NCBI RefSeq assembly: GCF_003669015.1
Contig: NZ_CP033069.1
Span: forward strand, 2,552,501-2,616,500
DNA: 64,000 nucleotides
Reading direction: 5' to 3'
Source of the DNA: Acidovorax sp. 1608163
Lineage (GTDB): Bacteria > Pseudomonadota > Gammaproteobacteria > Burkholderiales > Burkholderiaceae_C
Made by a program: the position numbers and the translations under genes. A model generated the notes under the pieces. That model did not search any database, had not been told where the DNA came from, and saw nothing but the letters and a program-made list of their open reading frames with translations. Of the stretch, positions 42,891 through 51,759 are shown piece by piece; the stretch's first letter is position 1; each line of letters opens with the position of its first letter.

Positions 42891-44182
42891 ATGCAACAAG
42901 ACCGCCACTTCACCAACGCCGCCCTCCTCGCACGCCGCCATGCCGCTGTGGCCCGGGGCGTAGGCCAGGCCCACGAGATCTTTGTGCACAAGGCCCGCAA
43001 CGCCGAGCTGTGGGACGTGGAGGGTCGCCGCTTCATCGACTTTGCGGGCGGGATTGCCGTGCTCAACACCGGGCACCTGCACACTGGCGTGATCGATGCG
43101 GTGAAAGCCCAGCTGGAGCTGTACACCCACACCTGCTTCCAGGTGGTGGCCTATGAGCCCTATGTGGAAGTGTGCGAGCGCCTGAACACGCTGGCCCCTG
43201 GCGCGTTTGCCAAGAAGAGCCTGCTGCTCACCACGGGCGCCGAGGCCGTGGAAAACGCCATCAAGATCGCCCGCTCGCACACCGGCCGCCCCGGCGTCAT
43301 CGCCTTCACAGGCGGCTACCACGGCCGCACCAACTTCACGCTGGGCCTGACCGGCAAGGTCGCGCCCTACAAGCTGGGCTTTGGCCCCTTCCCGGGCGAG
43401 GTGTACCACGCACTGTTCCCCAACGCGCTGCACGGCGTGAGCGTGGAGCAGGCGCTGCACTCGGTGGAGCTGATCTTCAAGAACGACATCGAGCCCGAAC
43501 GCGTGGCGGCCTTCATCGTCGAGCCCGTGCAGGGCGAAGGTGGCTTCTATGTGGCCCCCCCGAGTTCATCACCGGCCTCAAGGCGCTTGCAGACCGTTAC
43601 GGCATCTTGCTGATTGCTGACGAAGTGCAAACCGGCGCAGGCCGCACGGGCACGTGGTTTGCTTGTGAGCAATGGCCTGTGGCCCCGGACCTGATCACCA
43701 CCGCCAAATCGCTGGCAGGCGGCTTCCCGCTCTCGGGCGTGGTGGGCCGCGCCGACGTGATCGACGCACCTGCAGCTGGCGGCCTGGGCGGCACCTACGC
43801 CGGCAGCCCCGTGGCCTGCGCTGCAGCCCTGGCGGTGATCGAAGCCTTTGAAAAGGAACACCTGCTGGCCCGCAGCCAGGACATGGGCGCCCTGCTGGTG
43901 CGCAGCCTCAAGGACATGGCCGCCAAGGTGCCTGCCATTGGCGACGTGCGCGGCCTGGGCGCCATGGTGGCCATTGAACTGTTTGAAAACGGAGACCCGC
44001 ACCGCCCCGACGCAGCCCTGACCAAGAAGGTCGTGACCGAAGCCGCCAAGCGTGGCCTCATCCTGCTGTCGTGCGGCACCTACGGCAACGTGATCCGTAT
44101 CCTCGTGCCTCTGACGGCCTCTGACGAACTGCTCGCCGAAGGCCTGGCCATCCTGGCCGACAGCTTTGCCGCTGTGGGCTGA
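42891..44182 (+). pseudogene. gabT: 4-aminobutyrate aminotransferase, frameshifted
   Basis: Class III PLP aminotransferase turning GABA and 2-oxoglutarate into succinate semialdehyde and glutamate. The first frame (from ATG 42891) covers FIDFAGGIAVLNTGH, TGAEAVENAIKIAR and FIVEPVQGEGGFYVAPP. It shifts in the C7 run at 43555-43561, and the second frame resumes EFITGLKALADRYG and contains ADEVQTGAGRTG and the PLP lysine in TTAKSLAGGFPLSG. One extra C would give an intact 430-residue enzyme. All catalytic parts are present, so a sequencing error is the likely cause. Confidence 0.92.
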
Positions 44183-44214
44183 CCCATCCCCCGTTTGAAC
44201 GCATCCCCCTCACC

Positions 44215-45312
44215 ATGACCCACGCAGAACCCCTCGTCCGCTTCAGCGGCGTGCAAAAAACCTACGACGGCGAACAGCTGGTGGTGCGCGCGCTGAACCT
44301 GGACATCCAGCGCGGCGAGTTCCTGAGCCTGCTGGGGCCTTCGGGCTCTGGCAAGACCACCACGCTGATGATGCTGGCGGGGTTTGAATCGCCCACCTCG
44401 GGCGACATCCTGCTCGGCGGCAAGCAGATCACCGGCACGCCGCCGCACAAGCGCAACTTTGGCATGGTGTTCCAAAACTACGCGCTGTTCCCCCACCTGA
44501 CGGTGGGCGAGAACGTGGCCTACCCGCTGACGGTGCGCAAGGTGCCCAAGGCAGAGCAGGCCGAGCGCGTGAAGAAGGCACTGGACATGGTGCGCCTGTC
44601 GGGCATGGCCGACCGGCTGCCCACCCGCTTGTCGGGCGGCCAGCAGCAGCGCGTGGCCCTGGCCCGCGCCCTGGTCTTCAACCCCCAGCTGGTGCTGATG
44701 GACGAGCCCCTGGGCGCGCTCGACAAGCAACTGCGTGAGCACATGCAGATTGAGCTCAAAGAGCTGCACCGCCAGCTGGGCGTGACCTTTGTGTACGTGA
44801 CGCACGACCAGGGTGAAGCCCTGACCATGAGCGACCGCGTGGCCGTGTTCAACGAGGGCATCATCCAGCAACTGGCCGATGTCGAGAGCCTGTACGAGAC
44901 CCCCAGCAACCGCTTTGTGGCCGGCTTTGTGGGCGACAGCACCGTGCTCACCGGCACGCTGCAAAGCCAGGGCGCACAAGCCGGGCTGCAGCTGCCCAGC
45001 GGCCAGTGGCTGCAAGGCGTGAACGTGAACCAGGCCCCGCAAGGCGCAGCGGTGGAAGCCAGCATCCGCCCCGAGCGCATCGTGCTGCATCCACCCGGCG
45101 CCAGCACGGGCCCCAACACCGTGCCCGCCACCGTGGCACGCGCCATCTACTACGGCGACCACCTGCGGCTGATGTGCGACATCGGCCCCGGGCAGGCCCA
45201 AGCCACCGTCAAGCTGCCCCTGACCCGTGCCGATGCCAACCCGCATCCCCAGCCCGGCGAGCAGGTGCAGCTGGAGTTCCCCCCGGTCTCCACCCGCATC
45301 TATGCACTCTGA
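44215..45312 (+). CDS. potA: ABC transporter ATP-binding protein (PotA-like)
   Basis: ATPase of a polyamine/GABA-type importer, 365 residues. Walker A is GPSGSGKTTT (about 43-52), Q-loop VFQNYALFPH, signature LSGGQQQRVALARAL, Walker B VLMDEPLGALD and H-loop VTHDQ. A C-terminal TOBE domain follows (IRPERIVL). Thirty-two bp after gabT, and first of four transporter genes set between gabT and gabD. GABA, putrescine or a related amine is the likely cargo. Confidence 0.95.
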   Translation: MTHAEPLVRFSGVQKTYDGEQLVVRALNLDIQRGEFLSLLGPSGSGKTTTLMMLAGFESPTSGDILLGGKQITGTPPHKRNFGMVFQNYALFPHLTVGENVAYPLTVRKVPKAEQAERVKKALDMVRLSGMADRLPTRLSGGQQQRVALARALVFNPQLVLMDEPLGALDKQLREHMQIELKELHRQLGVTFVYVTHDQGEALTMSDRVAVFNEGIIQQLADVESLYETPSNRFVAGFVGDSTVLTGTLQSQGAQAGLQLPSGQWLQGVNVNQAPQGAAVEASIRPERIVLHPPGASTGPNTVPATVARAIYYGDHLRLMCDIGPGQAQATVKLPLTRADANPHPQPGEQVQLEFPPVSTRIYAL

Positions 45313-45379
45313 CGAGCGCATGGTTTTTCCCCGTCTCCCGTTCCCTGTCCACCTCCTTCTATCTCAAGGAAAACGCACC

Positions 45380-46411
45380 ATGAAAAAGAGCCTGATTGCC
45401 TGTGCCGCACTGGCCGCCTGCTTCGCCCTGCCCAGCCTGGCGCAGCAGCAGATCACCGTCGTGAACTTTGGTGGCGCCAACGCCAACGCACAGAAAAAGG
45501 CGTTCTACGAGCCCTACGAAAAGCAGGGCAACAAGATCGTGGCCGTGGAATACAACGGCGAGCAAGCCAAGGTCAAGGCCATGGTCGAGACCAAGAAGGT
45601 GACCTGGGACGTGGTGGAAGTCGAATCGCCCGACGCCGCACGCGGCTGCGACGAAGGCCTGTATGAAAAGCTGGACTACAGCAAAATCGTGCCCAAGGCC
45701 GACCTGCTGCCCGCTGCGGTGAACGAATGTGCCGTGGGCATCTTCGTTTGGTCCACCGTGATGGCCTACAACGGCGACAAGCTCAAGACCCCGCCCACCA
45801 GCTGGGCTGACTTTTGGGACACCAAGAAGATCCCAGGCAAGCGCGGCATGCGCAAGGGCGCCCGCTACAACCTCGAATTTGCCCTGCTGGCCGACGGCGT
45901 GAAGCCCGCCGACGTGTACAAGGTGCTGGCCACCAAGGAAGGTGCCGACCGCGCCTTCAAGAAGCTGACCGAACTCAAGCCCAACATCCAGTGGTGGGAG
46001 GCCGGCGCCCAGGCGCCCCAGTTCCTGGTCGCAGGCGATGTGGCGCTGACCACCGTGTTCAACGGCCGCATCGATGCAGCCAACCGCGAAGGCCGCAACC
46101 TCAAGATCTACTGGCCCGGCGGCATCTATGACCTGGACTACTGGGCCATCCCCAAGGGCACGCCCAACAAGGATGCCGCAGTGAAGTTCATCGCCTTCAC
46201 GCTGCAGACCCCACAACAGGGCGCCTACGCACAGAACATCGCCTACGGCCCAGCCAACACCAAGGCCCTGGCCACGCTGGACAAGAAGGTGCTGGACGAC
46301 CTGCCCACATCGACCGCCAACGCCAAAGAAGCCCTGCAGTTCAGCGTGGGCTTCTGGGCGGACCAAGGCGAGGCGCTGGAAAAGCGCTTTGCTGCTTGGG
46401 CCACGCAGTAA
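45380..46411 (+). CDS. potD: ABC transporter substrate-binding protein (PotD/spermidine-putrescine type)
   Basis: Periplasmic receptor of 343 residues. The signal peptide (MKKSLIACAALAACFALPSLA) is cleaved before QQQITVV. The mature protein has the PotD-like GGANANAQKKAFYEPYEKQ start, the SWADFWDTKKIPGKRGM segment and the late LDYWAIPKGTPNKDAAVKFI. AAGGA lies eight or nine bases before ATG 45380. The usual PotD acidic/aromatic polyamine pocket cannot be confirmed by eye. A long hairpin separates it from potB. Confidence 0.94.
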   Translation: MKKSLIACAALAACFALPSLAQQQITVVNFGGANANAQKKAFYEPYEKQGNKIVAVEYNGEQAKVKAMVETKKVTWDVVEVESPDAARGCDEGLYEKLDYSKIVPKADLLPAAVNECAVGIFVWSTVMAYNGDKLKTPPTSWADFWDTKKIPGKRGMRKGARYNLEFALLADGVKPADVYKVLATKEGADRAFKKLTELKPNIQWWEAGAQAPQFLVAGDVALTTVFNGRIDAANREGRNLKIYWPGGIYDLDYWAIPKGTPNKDAAVKFIAFTLQTPQQGAYAQNIAYGPANTKALATLDKKVLDDLPTSTANAKEALQFSVGFWADQGEALEKRFAAWATQ

Positions 46412-46420
46412 GGCACCCAG

Positions 46421-46487
46421 CCTGCGCCTGCTGAGATGAAGTCTTCGGCCACCACGGGCCGTTGAACCAGCGCAGCAGGCGCAGGCC
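46421..46487 (+). terminator. Long hairpin in the potD-potB gap
   Basis: GCCTGCGCCTGCT (46421-46433) pairs perfectly with AGCAGGCGCAGGC (46475-46487), with an inner CGGCC/GGGCCG stem. There is no T-run. It probably stabilises or attenuates the message so that the receptor outnumbers the permease. Confidence 0.65.
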
Positions 46488-46517
46488 CTGTTATCGGAAC
46501 GCAGAGAGCAAGACACC

Positions 46518-47780
46518 ATGCAAGCCACCCTGGCCTCCCCTCCCCTCAGTGCACCTTCTGGTGAAGCCCCGGGCGCCTTGCGCCAGGCCTTGGCCCGTGC
46601 AGAAGCTCGGCGCAAATGGCGCGCCTTTGCGCTGACACTGCCGCTGTTGGTGTTCCTGCTGCTCACGCTGCTGGTGCCCATCGTGGCCCTGCTGCAACGC
46701 GCCGTGGAAAACCCCGAGGTAGCCAACGCCCTGCCCGCCACCGTGCGCGCCCTGGACGGCTGGGACCGCAAGGAAGCCCCCGCAGCCAGTGCCTATGCCG
46801 CACTGATGGCAGACCTGGGCCACCTGCCCGACAGCTCGGACGCCGGGGCCCTGGCCCGCAGGCTCAACACCGATCTGCCCGGCGCACGCTCGCTCATCAT
46901 GGGGGCCTACCGTGCCTTGCCGATGGAAGGCAGCCCCGACGCCATCCGTGCCCAGTTGATTGAAAAAGACGCCCGCTGGGCAGAAGCCCCGCTGTGGCAA
47001 GCCATTGCCAAAAACGGCGCCCGCTGGACGCCCGACTACCTGCTCGCCTCTGTCGACCTGCAGCGCGACGCGCAAGGCCAAGTCGAGCGCATGCCCGAAG
47101 AGCAACGTGCCTTTGGCGGCATCTTGCTGCGCACCTTCCACATCAGCCTGGTGGTCACCGTGATTTGCCTGCTACTGGCCTACCCGCTGGCCTGGTGGCT
47201 GGCCACGCTGCCTGCGCGCTCGGCCAATGTGCTGATGATTTTGGTGCTGGTGCCGTTCTGGACGTCCATCCTCGTGCGGGTGGCCGCCTGGATCGTGCTG
47301 CTGCAGTCTGAAGGCCTGGTCAACCGGGGACTGATGGGCCTGGGCGTCATCAACGAGCCCCTGGCACTGCTGTTCAACCGCACGGGCGTGGTCATTGCCA
47401 TGGTGCACATCCTGCTGCCCTTCATGATTTTGCCGCTGTACAGCGTGATGAAAAGCGTGCCGCCCACCTACCTGCGTGCGGCCGTTTCGCTGGGCAGCTC
47501 GCCCATCGCCGCGTTCTTTCGCGTGTATGTGCCGCAAACCTACCCCGGCGTGGGTGCCGGTGCGCTGCTGGTTTTCATTTTGTCGATTGGCTACTACGTC
47601 ACCCCGGCCCTGCTCGGCGGTGCTGACGACCAGATGCTGAGCTACTACATCGCCCGCTACACGAATGTGGAAATCAACTGGGGCATGGCCTGCGCACTGG
47701 GCGCGCTGCTGCTCACCGCCACGTTGGTGCTGTATGGCGTGTACCGCCGCATCGGCAAGGCCGAGCTAAGCCTAGGCTGA
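46518..47780 (+). CDS. potB: ABC transporter permease (PotB-like)
   Basis: First membrane subunit of the importer, 420 residues. It is longer than E. coli PotB because about 130 soluble residues (about 60-190) lie between the first helix and the permease core, a form common in proteobacterial homologues. The EAA loop appears as YLRAAVSLGSSPIAAFFRVYVP and the core has ILVLVPFWTSILVRVAAWI. ATG 46518 is nine bases after AGAGAGCAAG, a weak site. Confidence 0.93.
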   Translation: MQATLASPPLSAPSGEAPGALRQALARAEARRKWRAFALTLPLLVFLLLTLLVPIVALLQRAVENPEVANALPATVRALDGWDRKEAPAASAYAALMADLGHLPDSSDAGALARRLNTDLPGARSLIMGAYRALPMEGSPDAIRAQLIEKDARWAEAPLWQAIAKNGARWTPDYLLASVDLQRDAQGQVERMPEEQRAFGGILLRTFHISLVVTVICLLLAYPLAWWLATLPARSANVLMILVLVPFWTSILVRVAAWIVLLQSEGLVNRGLMGLGVINEPLALLFNRTGVVIAMVHILLPFMILPLYSVMKSVPPTYLRAAVSLGSSPIAAFFRVYVPQTYPGVGAGALLVFILSIGYYVTPALLGGADDQMLSYYIARYTNVEINWGMACALGALLLTATLVLYGVYRRIGKAELSLG

Positions 47781-47822
47781 ACGAGACCTGAGCAATACCC
47801 GCGCTGAATAAAGGCCCTGACC

Positions 47823-48641
47823 ATGTTTCGCCTCCCCCAATTTCCCCTCTACGCTACCTGGCTCGACAAGCTCGGCTGGTGGGCCGTGCGCGCGCTGTGT
47901 GTGGCAGTGCTGGCCTATCTGCTGGCCCCTATCCTGGTAATGGTGCCGCTGTCGTTCTCCGAGAGTTCGTTCCTGGCCTACCCCATCCACGGCTGGTCGC
48001 TCAAGTGGTACCAGCACCTGTTCGAATCGCCCGAATGGGCCCGCGCCACGCGCAACAGCTTTATCGTGGCCCCGGCCGCTACGCTGATTGCCACAGTGCT
48101 GGGCACGCTGGCGGCCGTAGGCCTATCGCGGTCGGACTTCCGCTTCAAGGGCCTGATCATGGGCATCCTGATTGCGCCGATGGTGGTACCCATCATCGTG
48201 GTGGGCGTGGCCACCTACCTGTACTTTGCGCCTCTGGGCCTGGCCGACAGCTACTTTGGTCTCATCGTGGTGCACGCTGCCCTGGGGGCCCCTTTTGTGC
48301 TGACCACCGTGCTGGCCACGCTGGCGGGCTTCAACCACAACCTGGTGCGTGCCTCCCTGAGCCTGGGCGAGACGCCGTTCAACACCTTCTTTCGCATCAC
48401 GCTGCCGGTGATTGCACCGGGCGTGATCTCTGGGGCGCTGTTCGCGTTTGCCACCTCGTTCGACGAAGTGGTGGTGACCCTGTTCCTGGCAGGTGCCGAC
48501 CAATCCACCCTGCCGCGGCAAATGTTCAATGGCATCCGCGAAAACATCTCGCCCACCATTGCGGCCGTGGCCACGCTACTGATCCTGTTCACCACCGGCC
48601 TGCTGCTGGCGCTGGAGTGGCTGCGTGGGCGAAGGGCATGA
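47823..48641 (+). CDS. potC: ABC transporter permease (PotC-like)
   Basis: Second membrane subunit, 272 residues and six helices. The typical N-terminal SFSESSFLAYPIHGWSLKWY segment (compare the FN..GWS motif of PotC) is followed by NSFIVAPAATLIATVLGTLA and the EAA loop RASLSLGETPFNTFFRITLP. It completes the transporter and is followed by a family B repeat, then gabD. Confidence 0.94.
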   Translation: MFRLPQFPLYATWLDKLGWWAVRALCVAVLAYLLAPILVMVPLSFSESSFLAYPIHGWSLKWYQHLFESPEWARATRNSFIVAPAATLIATVLGTLAAVGLSRSDFRFKGLIMGILIAPMVVPIIVVGVATYLYFAPLGLADSYFGLIVVHAALGAPFVLTTVLATLAGFNHNLVRASLSLGETPFNTFFRITLPVIAPGVISGALFAFATSFDEVVVTLFLAGADQSTLPRQMFNGIRENISPTIAAVATLLILFTTGLLLALEWLRGRRA

Positions 48642-48644
48642 TGG

Positions 48645-48778
48645 CCCCCCTGAGTCGCTTCGCGCCTTCCCCCCGCTCTCGCATTGCTGCGCAATGCGGG
48701 CAGGGGGACGCAGCCAGCGCGGCGGGGCGGCCCTTGCGCGGCTGCCCTCGCCTGGGCCTCGCCAGTTGCATGCGCCAT
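48645..48778 (+). repeat. Dispersed repeat, family B, 3' of potC
   Basis: CCCCCCTGAGTCGCTTCGCG begins four bases after the potC stop. Then come a GCATTGCTGCGCAATGC hairpin, GGGGCGGCCCTTGCGCGGC and CCTGGGCCTCGCCAGTTGC. Same orientation relative to the gene as the other copies. Confidence 0.8.
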
Positions 48779-48910
48779 GAACGAACGCCGCACTCTTGAA
48801 ACTGACCTGAAACCACGCCACCAACGCCACATTGCAAAGAGGCTCGGCGGCAACGCGCGCTAGCCTTTTCCCCAACCCCCTCCCATTTTTTCTTCACTCG
48901 GACGCATCCC

Positions 48911-50401
48911 ATGGACATGAAGACATCCCCCCTTTCGCTGCTCAACGACCCCAGCCTGTTCAAGACCGACGCTTTGATCAACGGCCAGTGGCTGGCAGGC
49001 AGCAGCCGCTTTGATGTGAACGACCCCGCCACCGGCCTGAAGCTGGCCGATGTGGCCAACCTGGGCCCGCAAGACGCCGAGGCCGCCATTACCGCCGCCA
49101 ACGCTGCCTGGGGCCCCTGGAAGACCAAGACCGCCAAGGAGCGCAGCGCCATCCTGCGCAAATGGTTTGACCTGCTCATGGCCCATCAGGACGACCTGGC
49201 CCGCATCATGACCGCCGAGCAAGGCAAGCCCTTTGCCGAAGCCAAGGGTGAAGTGGCCTACGGCGCCAGCTTTGTGGAGTGGTTTGCCGAAGAAGCCAAG
49301 CGCGTCAACGGCGAGACGCTGCCGCAGTTTGACAACAACCGGCGCCTGCTGGTCCTCAAGCAGCCCATTGGCGTGTGCGCAGCCATCACACCGTGGAACT
49401 TCCCGCTGGCCATGATCACCCGCAAAGTCGCGCCCGCGCTGGCCGCAGGCTGCCCCGTGGTTATCAAGCCCGCCGAGCTGACGCCCCTTACGGCGCTGGC
49501 AGCGGCCGAGCTGGCGATTCGTGCAGGCATCCCGGCGGGGGTACTCAACATCCTGAGCGCCGACAGTGCCAACTCGATTGCCATCGGCAAGGTGCTCTGC
49601 GCCAGCGACGTGGTGCGCCACATCAGCTTCACAGGCTCAACCGAAGTGGGCCGCATCCTGATGGCGCAGTCGGCCCCCACCGTCAAGAAAATGTCGCTGG
49701 AGCTGGGCGGCAATGCGCCCTTCATCGTGTTTGACGATGCAGACATCGACAGCGCCGTGGAAGGCGCCTTTGCCAGCAAATACCGCAATGCAGGCCAGAC
49801 CTGCGTGTGCACCAACCGCTTCTACGTGCAAGAAGGCGTGTACGACCAGTTCGTGGCCAAGTTCGCCGCCAAGGTCAAAACTGCCAAGGTGGGCAACGGC
49901 TTTGAGGACGGCGTGAACCAGGGCCCATTGATCGAAGAAGCGGCGCTGGCTAAGGTGCAGCGCCATGTGGACGACGCATTGGCCAAGGGCGGCCAGGTGG
50001 TGGCCGGTGGCCAGCGCTTGACCCAGATGGGCTCGGGCCAGTTCTTTGAGCCCACCGTGGTGGCCAACGCCACGGCCGACATGCTGTGCGCCCGCGAGGA
50101 AACCTTTGGCCCCTTCGCCCCTGTCTTCCAATTCAAGACCGAGCAAGAAGCCATCGACGCCGCCAACGCCACCGAGTTTGGCCTGGCCAGCTACTTCTAC
50201 AGCCGCGACGTGGGCCGCATCTTCCGTGTGGGCGAAGCGCTGGAATACGGCATGGTCGGCATCAACGTGGGCATTCTGGCCACGGAGCATGTGCCGTTTG
50301 GCGGCGTCAAGCAATCCGGCCTGGGCCGCGAGGGCTCGCACTACGGCATGGACGACTACGTGGAGATCAAGTACCTGTGCCTGGGCGACATCCAGAAATA
50401 A
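48911..50401 (+). CDS. gabD: Succinate-semialdehyde dehydrogenase (NAD(P)+)
   Basis: Oxidises succinate semialdehyde to succinate, finishing GABA breakdown begun by GabT. The 496-residue aldehyde dehydrogenase has PWNFPLAMITRKVAPALAAG, the cofactor loop FTGSTEVGR, catalytic Glu264 in LELGGNAPF and Cys298 in NAGQTCVCTNR. A second cysteine two residues on (Cys300) is the redox-switch partner known in GabD. ATG 48911 or 48917 may be the true start. It is last in the gab/pot block. Confidence 0.96.
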   Translation: MDMKTSPLSLLNDPSLFKTDALINGQWLAGSSRFDVNDPATGLKLADVANLGPQDAEAAITAANAAWGPWKTKTAKERSAILRKWFDLLMAHQDDLARIMTAEQGKPFAEAKGEVAYGASFVEWFAEEAKRVNGETLPQFDNNRRLLVLKQPIGVCAAITPWNFPLAMITRKVAPALAAGCPVVIKPAELTPLTALAAAELAIRAGIPAGVLNILSADSANSIAIGKVLCASDVVRHISFTGSTEVGRILMAQSAPTVKKMSLELGGNAPFIVFDDADIDSAVEGAFASKYRNAGQTCVCTNRFYVQEGVYDQFVAKFAAKVKTAKVGNGFEDGVNQGPLIEEAALAKVQRHVDDALAKGGQVVAGGQRLTQMGSGQFFEPTVVANATADMLCAREETFGPFAPVFQFKTEQEAIDAANATEFGLASYFYSRDVGRIFRVGEALEYGMVGINVGILATEHVPFGGVKQSGLGREGSHYGMDDYVEIKYLCLGDIQK

Positions 50402-50455
50402 AGCCGGGGCGCGCAGCGCCTGCGGTGCCTGATCGGTAGGCGCCGCAGACATGCC

Positions 50456-50502
50456 TATAATGGCGGGCTGTGCGGGTGTAGTTCAATGGTAGTAACGCAG
50501 CT
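50456..50502 (+). pseudogene. 5' half of tRNA-Gly with its promoter (island left junction)
   Basis: A TATAAT box (50456-50461) precedes bases 50472-50502, which repeat the first ~31 bases of the intact tRNA-Gly at 58653 (gcgggtgtagttcaatggta, then a slightly altered gtaacgcagct). Identity stops at the anticodon loop. I read this as the left junction (attL) of an element that inserted in the tRNA gene. Confidence 0.75.
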
Positions 50503-50533
50503 ATCAATAAAAGCCAAATGAAACTGCGAAAAG

Positions 50534-50552
50534 CTACACCAAAAACTACACC
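50534..50552. repeat. CTACACC heptamers near the left junction
   Basis: CTACACC at 50534-50540 and again at 50546-50552. The same heptamer or its complement recurs at the right junction (58483-58524) and in the tRNA 5' arm. Possibly integrase-binding sites. Confidence 0.45.
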
Positions 50553-50660
50553 ACCTATCCAGCTGCTTATTCCGCTCAATCCTGCACGGTCACGCCACTT
50601 CGATCTGACCACTCTGCCAGCAGCGACTTCTGGTCACTGAAATCCGGTACCGACGCTCCT

Positions 50661-50718
50661 GTGGGGCAGAATTCGGCCAGGAGCAGCCGGTCAACTCAAA
50701 TGAAAGCGGGCGCTCAAC
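50661..50718 (-). repeat. Left arm of ~57-bp inverted repeat flanking cassettes
   Basis: On the minus strand: ttgagcgcccgctttcattt, then a looser gaccggctgctcctggccg and tgcccc. The first 20 bases are identical to the plus strand at 52200-52219, and the rest is about 80% alike. Confidence 0.75.
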
Positions 50719-50771
50719 GCCTGAATTAAGCCGAGCCGCGAAGCGGCTTCGGCTTGAATGAATTGTTAGAC
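50712..50771 (-). other. Integron attC recombination site
   Basis: A 60-base site with R'' GTCTAAC and R' GTTGAGC (minus strand) bounding near-complementary arms (AATTCATTCAAGCCGAAGCC pairing with GGCTTAATTCAGGC) and a CCGCTTCGCGG tip. This is the classical 59-be layout. It begins five bases after the stop codon of the cassette gene at 50777. Confidence 0.9.
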
Positions 50772-50776
50772 CTGGC

Positions 50777-51232
50777 CTAGTAAACAACCAGATCTTGATT
50801 TGGAAGAGTGCCGCATGGCCAAAACCCGGCGATGTAAAGCGTCACCGCCTTGACCCAGAAGCCGGGCTGCTCAAGCAGTAGCTCGCGGCCTGCCATACGG
50901 GCGGCGAATTGAGCGCCGGCAAGCGCCGCTTGCGCGTAGTCATCCGGGCCCTCGATAAGCACCGGATATCTTTCGACCGATCGCTGCCCCGCCAGTACTG
51001 CTTTTGCAAGAGACAGCTCGACAGCCCGGCGCTTGGGTCCGAGACCGGCTGCTTCTAGTTGCTCTAGCTGCTTAAGGCCGTGAATAGGGTCCGGCTGGTC
51101 GCGACTGGTTGGTAGCCAATCCCAGTCAATCGCCAACTGGAGCCGTATGGCGCCCGGCTCACTGCGGAATTGGCCACACATCGAGAACAGCTGAGCTGAT
51201 CGTAGTCCGTCTTCGAGTTCTGAGACAGTCAT
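50777..51232 (-). CDS. Integron cassette-encoded hypothetical protein
   Basis: I do not recognise the family. The 151-residue protein is soluble, with no signal or membrane segment. It has acidic and aromatic segments such as IRLQLAIDWDWLP and an alanine-rich C-terminal part (YAQAALAGAQFAARMAGREL). Its stop codon lies five bases before a well-formed attC on the same strand, which is the standard layout of a mobile gene cassette. The ribosome binding site is weak, as usual for cassette genes. No integron integrase gene is in the window. Confidence 0.75.
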   Translation of the reverse strand: MTVSELEDGLRSAQLFSMCGQFRSEPGAIRLQLAIDWDWLPTSRDQPDPIHGLKQLEQLEAAGLGPKRRAVELSLAKAVLAGQRSVERYPVLIEGPDDYAQAALAGAQFAARMAGRELLLEQPGFWVKAVTLYIAGFWPCGTLPNQDLVVY

Positions 51233-51759
51233 CTATAGCTTTACCAGCAAGAAAAGTTGAAGTCCTGCAAGGGCAGATTCCAAGCATGTGATCATGTTTC
51301 GTTTTGAATCTATGGCAGCTATTGGGGAATAGCGCCCACCGGCTGCTAAGGGCCCTGAGCCGTCGTTCAGAAGCGCCACCCGGAAGCTGCCTTTGATTTG
51401 TTGCAGCGGCCGTTGGAAATCTCGGTGTATACCTACGACAAGCCGCAGTTTGCTGGCTCAACGCTCGCGGGGATTCATGGAATTTTCATACCCGAATATC
51501 TGAATAGGCCATTCCTAGCAAGTTATTCTGCAAGCTGCCCACAGGAGAAATCAGTGTCCCGAATAGCCCGTGCCTCCAGTTTACTCCGCGGATTTTGCGG
51601 TCTAAATTACGTTATATGTAGGGCCCGCTGATATTTTCACCAGTGCTTCGACAGTGGTTGGAGTCAAACCAACTCCCAAGCTATGCAAGCCATCTAAAGA
51701 AATGCCGTCGCCTTCGGCGAGAACGCCCTGAAGTTGAGCGTTAGGCTTTGAGGAATCGT
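51233..51759. other. 527-bp region between two cassette-type genes
   Basis: No supported gene; composition is near 50% GC, lower than the backbone. A short open frame on the plus strand (51398-51631) is not convincing. Near its right end is a second attC-like site (51689-51746). Probably the decayed body of one or more gene cassettes. Confidence 0.5.
51689..51746 (+). other. Degenerate attC-like site
   Basis: Right core GTTAGGC (51740-51746) fits GTTRRRY, and a TCGCC-ttc-GGCGA hairpin tip lies at its centre. The left core is poor (atctaaa), so this is a weaker call than the attC at 50712. It precedes the gene at 51760 by 13 bases. Confidence 0.5.

Larger units (their letters stand above)
50402..50776. 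other. 375-bp junction region after gabD
   Basis: No coding gene. In order: the tRNA-Gly promoter and 5' half, two CTACACC heptamers (50534-50540, 50546-50552), the left arm of a ~57-bp inverted repeat (50661-50718) and an attC site (50712-50771). Confidence 0.7.

Noticed and set aside
51398..51631. A 77-residue plus-strand frame in the cassette region
   Set aside because: No ribosome binding site, no family similarity that I can see, and its stop is too far from the attC-like site for a typical cassette.
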